From: Ciona intestinalis | Lineage: Eukaryota > Chordata > Ascidiacea > Phlebobranchia > Cionidae | NCBI RefSeq assembly: GCF_000224145.3 | Contig: NC_020167.2 | Coordinates: 3,354,977-3,418,976, forward strand | Length of the DNA stretch: 64,000 nt | Reading direction: 5' to 3' | Part shown: positions 55,888 to 64,000 of the stretch, piece by piece | How positions within the stretch are numbered: the first letter of the stretch is position 1 | How the letters are laid out: each line of letters opens with the position of its first letter | Translations under genes and position numbers: made by a program | Notes under the pieces: model-generated | The model's database searches: none | What the model was told of the DNA's origin: nothing | What the model saw: only the letters and a program-made list of their open reading frames with translations

Positions 55888-57129
55888 CTCTGTGTTTGAA
55901 CTTTTTACCTTTGAAAATCGATGTACAACCAAATATATATGATATCTTTTAAAAGTTATACTGCCCTACATAAATTTCGTAGCCTGTTTACATTTTAGGC
56001 AGTTTATTTAATTCACAAAACAAACTAACTGATGTAAAGAGCTTTCAAAACCAATGCTCCAATTAACGTTACAACTGGATTACCATATACAAGCACAACG
56101 ACTGACTCCAAACACTACACGTATTCAAATAGGAAACAAATGTAGTGGGAGACCCTGACAGAGTGTAGGAAAACAACCCACACAATAGGAAAGCAAACAT
56201 AAGGAACACATAACCAATATAAGAAAGAAAAACAGTTTCGCCATATGACATATATGTAATCCGTGTTGAAAACATGTGCGTAATTGCTGTGTCCTATTAC
56301 AGATCGTGTTTTATATCGACCAAGCATTTCTGCTAAAAATGCGTTACTTCTGGTGCACCTATTTTACGCTAAACACTCAATGTAAGTTATATATTATCAG
56401 CAATCGTGAGTTTATGTAGGTGACACGATGCACACAACGGGAACTGCCGATCTTATACAATACTTATTGGCCGGATGTAAGAAACAGGAGAAGAAAGCGC
56501 CCAATTTTGCTTAAAGGTGGTTTAGCGCGAGTTGTATCAACTCAACGCAAAAGGCATTAACAACGAAAGTAAAACTCGAAACAGTGCAGAAAAACGCCAC
56601 AGCAAAATACACACAAAAGCCACAACATTTAACACAGAAAGAAACAAACAATACGTCACACATTTGTTGGATAGAATATTTACGTTAGACGCACTGCTGG
56701 AGCCTCGAAAATGAAATCAACTGTTTGTATAACTGGTTCAAAACCTTCTGGTAAATTTAGGTTGTTAATATATTCTCATTTAAATGAATGAATGTAACTT
56801 ATCTATCCTCGTGTGGCCGGGTAATGGCAGTCGTTATAATACGGGTGTTCTGTTTCACACACCTCGTGCCCACTTTACGATTTACCAAATCATGTAACTT
56901 TACGAAACGATTGTAGTCTATAAAATATTTCTAAATCTTCGCGACCGTAATCGATCAGACAAAAACACATATAGTTATTACATTATAATATTGTATGAAT
57001 ATTTAATATTATGGAATAATAACTTGGCGCTGGGAATAAATATATAAAACTTGTCGCACTGCAACTCGCTGTGATACTTTACTCGTATCGAATAAAAACA
57101 ATATTAAAAGCTAGCTTCTCGCTTGAAAC
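55888..57129. other. intergenic between M15 peptidase copy 2 and the small 57-kb locus
   Basis: No gene recognised. A partial SINE lies at 56788-56900. An open frame at 56532-56714 has no support beyond length. Confidence 0.5.
56788..56900. mobile_element. truncated SINE body
   Basis: GAATGTAACTTATCTATCCT, GTCGTTATAATACGGGTGTT and CACACACCTCGTGCCC match the SINE body; no tRNA head. Confidence 0.7.
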
Positions 57130-57186
57130 AAAAATCTAATCTCGCGAATCGTTGTGAACTTAGTTCGTTACGTCACAATGTAGCAC

Positions 57187-57300
57187 TGACGTCACAATCA
57201 GCCCGCTGTTTAATTCTTGAAGCTGAGTGGTCAGATTGCTCACGTGACTGCCGCCTCGCACCAGCTGATTACGCCCGTCTTGATTGCTCCGCGTATAAAA
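57187..57300 (+). promoter_or_regulatory. CRE / E-box / TATA promoter of the small locus
   Basis: TGACGTCA (57187-57194), CACGTG (57241-57246), CAGCTG (57262-57267) and TATAAAA (57294-57300) follow in order. The E-boxes and most surrounding bases are kept in the inverted copy at 22135-22280, although the TATA is AATAAAA there. CRE plus E-box plus TATA resembles known ascidian muscle promoters; activity is inference. Confidence 0.65.
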
Positions 57301-57703
57301 CGCCTCTTCTACATAGCGCGTTACCACGTTCCAGTTTAGATGAAGTTGGTGTCACATCAGGTTACAAGTTGGAAGGGTTCAAGAAGTTTTCTTGCAAGAT
57401 TTAAGTTAAGTATTGTTTCATGACATTAGAACTTTGATATACTATATTTACTGTAACATATATTAGAGCTTCATATTATAGTTTTATTACACTACAATAT
57501 TATATGCTATCATTCTGTGCCTTGCGTTGATTACTTCTTATAGTTTAAGTTCAAATTATTCTTTATCACATTTTATTTCAGGAATCGCGACCGTTCTTTT
57601 ATTACGTTACTCGACGTTACGTCACAATCGCCGCATTTGTTTTGTTTGTTACGCCGTTACACGTCATAAATACAGTTTCTACGCTTGCGTTTCGCGTTTT
57701 TTT

Positions 57704-57717
57704 CATGGGGCCCCATG
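57704..57717. repeat. perfect 14-bp palindrome, second copy
   Basis: CATGGGGCCCCATG, the same as at 21625-21638, about 57 bp before the candidate ATG. Confidence 0.85.
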
Positions 57718-58360
57718 CGCGCTTTGCGTCGACGCACGGCACAATACTTGTATGTTCTAATTTTATTTGCGCTATGAGCTCGGAGCAAGAAGATCAAAGA
57801 ATTGGTAAAGTATATATCAAAGTTGGCATTATTACGTACAAAAGCTCTTTTACCAGAAACATCGATGATGTGACGTCACGAAGTGGTGATGACGCAACAG
57901 AAGAACCCACTTCGTAAGTTCATTGTTTCGTCACAGACTAAATTTTGCTTTAAACGGAGTTTTATCATTAATTTTTTTAGAACAAAGTATGTGACGTCAT
58001 AGAGATCAAGAGGACCACTGAAAGAAAGAAAGAAGAATGAAGGTAATTATGACGTGATAATATAATAGCGTTGTGCAAGATGGTCCATGCTTTAATTCTC
58101 TTTTCTTGTTAAACTATTACGTATTTACAGAATTATAAAGTCGTATAGCATTATGAATCAAAAGTGTTTGGTTAATTGTTAAAAACACGATAATTAAACA
58201 TTGGTTAATTGTTAAAAACAAAAATACGATATACTACATACCTACTGATATTTAACGATTGTATTTTTGCAGAAAAGTCAGCAAATAAAGCTGCAGAAGA
58301 AAAGCGCAAGGTATAGTCTAGTGTATATACTATCATAATTTATGATTTAGTAATAAAATG

Positions 58361-58478
58361 TAACAATAAAAATTTGAATAAATAAAAAAATATACATTTT
58401 AACAATATAAATTTGAATAAATAAAAAAATATACATTTTAACAATATAAATTTGAATAAATAAAAAAATATACATTTT
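58361..58478. repeat. AT-rich tandem repeat, about 43 bp by nearly three
   Basis: AACAATATAAATTTGAATAA with the following ATAAAAAAATATACATTTT repeats almost unchanged three times, inside a predicted intron of the small locus. Confidence 0.92.
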
Positions 58479-58790
58479 GGTACAAATAAATTTTAATTTG
58501 TAATAAACTTGTTTAGAATTCGTGAACTTTCGGCCTTTATTTGACGTAACTATTACGTAAACGTTTGACGTAACTATATTATGTAAACACCTTTGCAGAT
58601 GAAGAACAAAGACCAAGACGCCGATGAAGGATACACGGTTTGAGATTTGAGGTTTATAAGTATGAGTTGTATGTATGTATGTCTGTTGTACTCTTGTTCT
58701 GCTGGACCTAATGTTGTCAGCTGTTTTTTAGTCAGTCACTATTTTAGTGCATTTTGCATTTCATTGAAATATATGCAATAAAACTATGGC

Positions 58791-60194
58791 GAACATCTTG
58801 CTGGATCAGATTTTGTTGTTGTACACAAGTGATCGAATCTTTTAACCCATTCTGTATTGGCCTAATCACTTTGTGAGAACGCTATGTTGGTACACAAATA
58901 CTCGAGTAACATTAACACGCAGTATAATAGGCGCATAAATGTGATAGAATTCCAATTATTATATTGTAATGTAAACTTCCCCACGTGAATAACTTTATAT
59001 TAACGTCATGTAGCGTGATTGGGACGATGGCCACGTCACAATTACGCTACGACGTCGATACGGTGGGTCAGAGCATTGTCCTAACCCTGCGTTCGGTGCG
59101 GTTACGTCAGTTTTGATTGAGTTACTTAACGGTCGGGGTGTTGCGTGGACGATGCCACCAGTGGTGCTACGCTCGCTTTTAGGTCACTATGTATCAATGC
59201 GGTACCTATCATCCTGACGCAGTTTTGTAACGGTCGATGCGGTGCGTAACACCCGGACGTTATTATATTGTGTGAAGATACGACGAGAGTATCGCGGTAC
59301 CAACATGGCGACTTACCTTTGGATTAAAACATGCGGTTTGACATTCAGTACACTGCAGATGATTATCCTTCCGGATTTGAACCATATTTTCTTTGAAGAT
59401 GTTTCAATGATTATGTCCGCTTTAATTTTTTTTAACCGTCTTCTTTTTGTATGATTGAGCTGTTTTGTTTGTTGCATGTCTGGCACATGTATGTCGCTGC
59501 ACTCGTGCTACCATTTTTGTCTTTCTGTTGGTGTGTTCCATGTTGTGCACATTGTCTATGTGCTTCGTTGTACTATTTTTGTCTATATGGTTTGTTTTAC
59601 CTTGCCTAGGTATGGCAAGGGGTTTCTCACCAGAGTAGAAACCCACTACCATTGGCTGGGGGCTTGTCGTGCCGTAGTGGCTTTCCACCAACGCCAGCCA
59701 CATAAACTGTGAAGGTATTCTAAACCTGTTTCTATTTTTCAGAAGCTCCAATAAGAGTGATCACGTTTATTGTTATTTAAATACAACTCAATATGATTTA
59801 ATTTATGCAGTATTGTTGAATTGGTAGCCACGCTTTTAGACTACTGTTATTTTGCTGTTAATTTCCTTCTATTCGTTGTATTAATTTAATAACTTGTATT
59901 GTGTATTAGTATAATAATCATATATATTGATTCTAAGAAAGTTGCAATATCGTTTGTTGCCCAATAAAATTTGTTTTAGTGGCCAGTAAACATGTTTACA
60001 AGATAGTAACTTCGTTAACACTAAAAAAAAACTTGAAGTTGTTGGTATACATAAGAAGCCATATACAGATATTCATATGCCGACCAGACCAGCTTAGCTG
60101 CACTATATAAAACGATACGAGGCACAAAATAAGCATGCTATTTGGTGCCATATCTGATATTGTATCTGTGTACTACGAAAAATCTAAGCATAGT
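58791..60194. other. intergenic between the small locus and the DUF21 gene
   Basis: Apart from the 130-bp repeat at 59585-59712 I see no gene. A GC-richer patch at 59010-59240 (several ACGTC/TCACG motifs) is unexplained. The DUF21 gene's 3' UTR ends here. Confidence 0.5.
59585..59712 (+). repeat. dispersed repeat, partner of 21045-21182
   Basis: CATTGGCTGGGGGCTTGTCG and GGCTTTCCACCAACGCCAGC recur in opposite orientation at 21045-21182. Non-coding. Confidence 0.78.
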
Positions 60195-61469
60195 TTATTT
60201 TAACAAAGGTTGCCTATCATCTGCAGTATCTACTTTACCATCTCTGATGTTGGTGTTTTCACGTGCAAGCATACTAGGACTAGTAGAGAGCAACTGACGC
60301 CGAGATTTTGCTGCTTCAATCTTTCTATGCACATCCACATACACATCGGTCTCATCCACTATTTCTTCTTGTATTAGTTCCTCCATCACGTCTTCGAGGG
60401 TAATCAAGCCAAGCACGACGTCCTCAGGTTTCAGCTTAGCAGCCATGGCAGTGTTGTTAGCACTCGCTTGTTCTTCCACTACAATAAACATGTGACTTTT
60501 CCCAAGTTGGAACAAATTGAGAACATCAAAGAGGCCTGTGGAGTGAGGAACCTTTAACAGAGGACGCTTGTGCTCTTCGAATACTTTTCTGAGCGGCAAG
60601 TTAGCATTGGGATCAACTTTAATCAAATTCTTCACGAGAATTAACCCGATCAAATTATCAGGCGTGCCTTCATAGATTGGTACACGAGAGTGTCCACTGC
60701 TTAGCAGCAAATTAATGGTGGTTTTGTCCATAACACCATTTACATCTAAAGAAAACACGCTTTCCATCGGGGTGCACACTTGTATTACTTGTTTATCTCT
60801 CATAGCAAGTGCACCTTTGATGACAGTGACCTCATCCGCAGTTAAAGGTTCTTCATTTTCTTCCGTTTTGTGCAAGGAGACTAGTGCACTTAGCTCTGCT
60901 CTTCGAAAAAAGGTTGTATGTTCTTTGCCCAAAACACAATCTAAAATCTTAGACAGTGGCCAAGAGATAGGGAATGTAATAAACATGAGTTCGTATACAA
61001 GTGGAGATAAGGTTGATCCAATTGCAAGACCATACCGCGTAAATAAGGCCTGTGGTACAACTTCCCCAAAGATTAAGACAGCGGTGACCGATACAATAAT
61101 AGCAGTTACTGGATTTGAAATTCGATCGAGAAAGAGTGGCATACTTTCCACAGCTGCTGCATTAGAAAGCAGTAACGTAACCAACAGCAGGTGGTGCCTT
61201 TTAACCAAAGGTAATATTCGCTTTGCGTGTTTCTGTTCATTAGGTTTTCCATCAGTAGACAAGACTGTTAAACTCATTAAATCCAATGAAAAAAGTCCCA
61301 TAGTTAAACCACTCATTAACCCAGCCGTTAAAACAAGTACAACGTATACGCAGAGGTATATCCAGAACAGCTCATCATGATACGTCAGTATTTCTTCAGG
61401 TTTATAAGTCACTCCATTGCAAATTATTATATCTTCCCTTTCCAAATAACAAGTTATATTTCTCGTCAT
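60195..61469 (-). CDS. intronless DUF21-CBS membrane protein, CNNM/MAM3-like
   Basis: One uninterrupted frame of 424 residues in an otherwise intron-rich region. Order: a short N-terminus with a possible glycosylation site (NITC), a DUF21 transmembrane domain (about residues 30-205; LTAGLMSGLTMGLFSLDLMS, HLLLVTLLLSNAAAVESMP, IFGEVVPQALFTRYGLAIGS), a CBS pair (about 225-375; GHSRVPIYEG, IGLILVKNLIKVDP, LGLITLEDVMEELIQEEIVD), and a short basic tail. DUF21-CBS proteins include animal CNNM Mg transporters and yeast MAM3. DETDVYVDVHRKI after the second CBS and the lack of a cNMP-like C-terminal domain make it look closer to the plant/fungal type than to CNNM1-4. A role in metal or magnesium handling in an inner membrane is inferred from the family. 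ATG at 61469 is the first in frame. Confidence 0.93.
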   Translation of the reverse strand: MTRNITCYLEREDIIICNGVTYKPEEILTYHDELFWIYLCVYVVLVLTAGLMSGLTMGLFSLDLMSLTVLSTDGKPNEQKHAKRILPLVKRHHLLLVTLLLSNAAAVESMPLFLDRISNPVTAIIVSVTAVLIFGEVVPQALFTRYGLAIGSTLSPLVYELMFITFPISWPLSKILDCVLGKEHTTFFRRAELSALVSLHKTEENEEPLTADEVTVIKGALAMRDKQVIQVCTPMESVFSLDVNGVMDKTTINLLLSSGHSRVPIYEGTPDNLIGLILVKNLIKVDPNANLPLRKVFEEHKRPLLKVPHSTGLFDVLNLFQLGKSHMFIVVEEQASANNTAMAAKLKPEDVVLGLITLEDVMEELIQEEIVDETDVYVDVHRKIEAAKSRRQLLSTSPSMLARENTNIRDGKVDTADDRQPLLK

Positions 61470-61564
61470 TTTTACAAGTCTAACAAAAGCACAAAATTAA
61501 TTAAATTTGATTATACTATCTGTGTGGACTTCAGCGCACAATAACCCACACGCATATTCTAGAG

Positions 61565-61914
61565 CAGTGCTGGGGTGCACCAGTGCAACCGGTGTGCACT
61601 GGTTCACCCCAGGGTGCACCAAAATATGCCCGGGGTGCACCAGTGCAAAAGGGTATACAGGGGTACATCACTTTTTATATGAATTATATATCTTGCATCA
61701 CTGGGAACTGCGAAACTAGTCTTCTCTTTAACCGTAAGCTTCATGTTCCTAATTGATTTTGATTAGCAGTGCTTTTCGATTAAACAGGGACGTATTCCCG
61801 TACGCATTTCTCCTTGATGACGTTATTAGTTTTACGTTAAAGCAATCAGGGGTACATGAGTTTGTCGCAACAACTTTAGGGGTTCACCAACCCCAAAAAG
61901 GTTGAAGAACACTG
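61565..61914. mobile_element. non-autonomous hAT element, 350 bp
   Basis: Ends CAGTGCTGGGG at the left and CCCCAAAAAGGTTGAAGAAC plus ACTG at the right are the hAT-type CAGTG ends. They are flanked by an 8-bp target duplication, TTCTAGAG at 61557-61564 and TTCTAGAC at 61915-61922 (TTCTAGAG in the second copy). The left part has repeated GGGGTGCACCAGTGCA units. No transposase. Confidence 0.85.
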
Positions 61915-62169
61915 TTCTAGACCACCCCTGTTCAACTGTACAGCAGATAAAGGTCCAGTTACACAAGTTTGTTCGTTATAACTCAAAATACTACATAGCT
62001 CCCATAAAAAAGTCCGTTATAATTTCCATTAAATATGACAGTCCGAAAAAAATCTAGCAGAAATAGCGCGGTCGAAGATTACATTTCCTTAGTAGTTTTG
62101 TATTACATGTATAAACACTGTTTTGTCAACAAAATATGGCGCAAAGGGTCGGCTACTCCGATTTACAAA
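61790..62169. repeat. segment duplicated across the last assembly gap, left copy
   Basis: Matches 62220-62570 with few changes, including the right end of the hAT element and its flank. Copies are separated only by the N-run. Confidence 0.85.
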
Positions 62170-62219
62170 NNNNNNNNNNNNNNNNNNNNNNNNNNNNNNN
62201 NNNNNNNNNNNNNNNNNNN
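62170..62219. other. assembly gap (50 N)
   Basis: Run of 50 N between two near-identical segments. Confidence 1.
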
Positions 62220-62338
62220 TCCCGTACGCATTTCTCCTTGATGACGTTATTAGTTTTACGTTAAAGCAATCAGGGGTGCATGAGTTTGTCGCAACAACTT
62301 TAAGGGTTCACCAACCCCAAAAAGGTTGAAGAACACTG
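62220..62338. mobile_element. right end of the hAT element, second copy
   Basis: Same as 61795-61914. It ends ...GAACACTG at 62338, followed by TTCTAGAG, a perfect match to the left target duplication at 61557-61564. Probably the other allele. Confidence 0.8.
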
Positions 62339-62579
62339 TTCTAGAGCACCGCTGTTCAACTGTATAGCAGATAAAGGTCCAGTTACACAAGTTTGTTCGT
62401 TATAACTCCCAAATACTACATAGCTCCCATAAAAAAGTCTATTATAATTTCCATTAAATATGACAGTCCCCAAAAAATCCAGCAGAAATAGCGCGGTCGA
62501 ACATTACAATGTATAAACACTGTTTTATCAACAAAATATGGCGCAAAACGCCGGCTACTCCGATTTACAAACTATATAT

Positions 62580-62778
62580 ACAGTAGGATGGGGAAAGATG
62601 GGACACTTTTTAACTCTATTTTCTCCTCCCATTTAGTAGTAAACAAAGAACATTCAAAGAAATATGAAACTATGTCCTCATGACTCTCATAGACCGTTGT
62701 TAATTGTTTAATACACGATCAGGATTTCTGGATATTATGTGCTAAAGGTGTCCCATCTTCCCCCACCCGCTACTATAT
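62580..62778. mobile_element. MITE of the GGTGGGGAAA family, third full copy
   Basis: GTAGGATGGGGAAAGATGGG at the left and GTCCCATCTTCCCCCACCCG at the right, with interior GTAGTAAACAAAGAACATTC as in the copy at 2520-2710. Confidence 0.85.
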
Positions 62779-63411
62779 TAACAAAAAAACGCTAAGAAAA
62801 CTATCTCGAGTTTCCACTAACATACCCGCTGATTATTCGAATAAGCAGAAATAACAAAACTACGGTTTTATTTCCGTAAATACTGAGACAGATAAGGTCT
62901 GGATTCAACACGGAAAGGCCAAGTAGCCCTGATTTGAAGGTCCCGCATACAGTTTGACTGACGTTAGTAAACAAAACTCTTAAGTTATCTTGCAACTTTT
63001 GCGGTTTGAACGAAAGTAAATCTTTCGCCCTAAAACTTGATTTCGCAGTAACGACTAACGGACGTATCGCTAGGTACATAAACTTCTGTTCGTTGCTTAT
63101 CTGTTTTGTGCCTAGATTTGTATCTGAAACAGAGAAAAGTCACGTGTTTGTGAGGTAACGCGAACTTCGACAGGACATAGTCCGATGCTTTACCGTGGCC
63201 ATCGTGACAGGGAGAGAAGGTATTGTTCTACAGGACATTGCAACCTATAGACCAGCATACTGCAATAGCGATACATATATTGTAATCTCTATACCTTGTT
63301 AGTCAGAGTCATTCGATATCCAACATGCCTGCGTGGTTCAGCAGTGACACATAATCCAACCGGTACCTTTAATTTCTAAAACATGCCTGTGCTGCATGGG
63401 TTGTGAATAAA
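62779..63411. other. intergenic, no gene seen
   Basis: Short open frames occur, but none has family matches or splice context I can defend. Confidence 0.45.
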
Positions 63412-63595
63412 TTAAGCTCGATTTATCCTCGCGTGTACTGGAAAACGACAGTCGTAATAACATACGAATGCTGAATGTTTTATAGGCCTACACCTCGTGC
63501 CAGCTTACGAGTTAGGTTAAGTCTCTTGCCCAAAGATGCATACGCCCGCAATGACAGCGAAGACTAGTGTTGAATCCATTACCTCAGAGTTGTTT
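63412..63595. mobile_element. worn SINE copy
   Basis: TTTATCCTCGCGTG, CACCTCGTGCCAGCTTACGA, GATGCATACGCCCGCAATG and GAATCCATTACCTCAGAGTT follow the order of the SINE at 42581-42900. Confidence 0.65.
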
Positions 63596-63714
63596 ATATT
63601 ACAAGACACAACATTATTGGTTGTAAATAAGGTATTGAAATTACGAGACAAGAAACGTCTTCAACAGTATATATACTAATCCGTGATATCGCCCCAAAAC
63701 CATATAATTTGAGC

Positions 63715-63775
63715 TTGGAATAATTGGGCAACGTCTACTTTCGGGGCCCGTCTTCCCCCACTCTACTATATCTAA
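63715..63775. mobile_element. one end of the GGTGGGGAAA-family MITE
   Basis: GGGCCCGTCTTCCCCCACTC with TACTATAT matches the right end of the full copies; no left end found nearby. Confidence 0.6.
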
Positions 63776-64000
63776 AGTTTATTCTCACGAAAATTATATA
63801 AATGTTTATTTTTTGCGATTAATGAATATTCCTAACTAATATATACTTTTGTTTGTTTGTTTTCATTTTACGAATAAATTCTGGGTGTTTAATTTAAACA
63901 GTGTTTAAATTTTGTGCTAGTGGCTGCATAGGACAGTAAGGTGTCTATGCCAAGGTGACTAGTAGAAACTACAAAGTATCAAAAATGGTGGCTTGAGGTT

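Larger units (their letters stand above)
57130..58790 (+). other. small spliced locus with a short candidate protein
   Basis: Downstream of a TATA promoter lie several exon-like blocks with GT/AG edges. ATG at 57774 starts MSSEQEDQRI; joining 57774-57804, 58273-58310 and 58599-58643 keeps one frame and gives a 37-residue highly charged peptide ending KNKDQDADEGYTV with TGA. Alternatively the frame runs unspliced from 57774 to 57914 and joins at 57981, but then meets TAG soon after TKYVTS. AATAAA lies near 58778. No known family is recognised. An inverted, decayed relative lies at 20960-22310, where the ATG and the last exon are absent. It could be a small protein gene or a non-coding RNA; the evidence for transcription is only the promoter and splice sites. 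Confidence 0.5.

Noticed and set aside
60715-61380. 221-residue plus-strand frame
   Set aside because: Antisense shadow of the DUF21-CBS gene; low-complexity composition and no family features.
62801-63079. 92-residue minus-strand frame near the window end
   Set aside because: No recognisable domain, splice partners or promoter.

Overview
The window looks like nuclear DNA of a tunicate, most likely a Ciona-type ascidian. This is inferred from chordate-style genes packed tightly on both strands, short AT-rich introns with GT/AG ends, many small exons, and recurrent short tRNA-derived SINEs and MITEs. I see no virus-like element, rRNA or CRISPR array. Four runs of N (30792-30841, 36949-37073, 38275-38324, 62170-62219) mark assembly gaps, and each sits at the junction of a near-identical direct duplication.

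Layout: the 3' part of an SLC22-type solute carrier (+, 150-1551); two TIR elements (1931-2478, 2520-2710); a MOV10-family RNA helicase (-, 3205-10277); a complete muscle-type myosin heavy chain with its core promoter (+, 11400-19712); a gene-poor stretch carrying a decayed inverted paralogue of a small locus at 57-58 kb (20960-22310); HPDL, a 4-hydroxyphenylpyruvate dioxygenase-like enzyme (+, 23338-26763); mitochondrial ribosomal protein L30 (+, 27685-29899); RNA polymerase II subunit RPB3/POLR2C (-, 30899-32661) plus a duplicated 3' end; DCAF10/WDR32 (+, 33278-36650) and a second copy without its first exon (37221-40535); tRNA-Ser Um44 methyltransferase TRMT44 (+, 40869-45108); a many-exon coiled-coil/HEAT-repeat protein (-, 45561-53027); two tandem secreted M15C-type zinc peptidases of bacterial endolysin/carboxypeptidase type (-, 53418-54207 and 54783-55887); a small TATA-driven locus (+, about 57130-58790); an intronless DUF21-CBS membrane protein (-, 60195-61469); and a repeat-rich end with a non-autonomous hAT element.

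Most genes are ordinary housekeeping functions (transcription, tRNA modification, mitochondrial translation, ubiquitin-ligase adaptor) beside a muscle structural gene, and I see no operon-like pathway linking them. The most unusual content is the pair of M15C peptidases with all zinc ligands retained, the plant/fungal-like intronless DUF21-CBS protein, and the inverted, partly decayed paralogous locus whose promoter (TATA, CAGCTG and CACGTG E-boxes) is conserved at least as well as its exons. The gap-flanked duplications of POLR2C, DCAF10 and the hAT region are best read as unmerged haplotypes.
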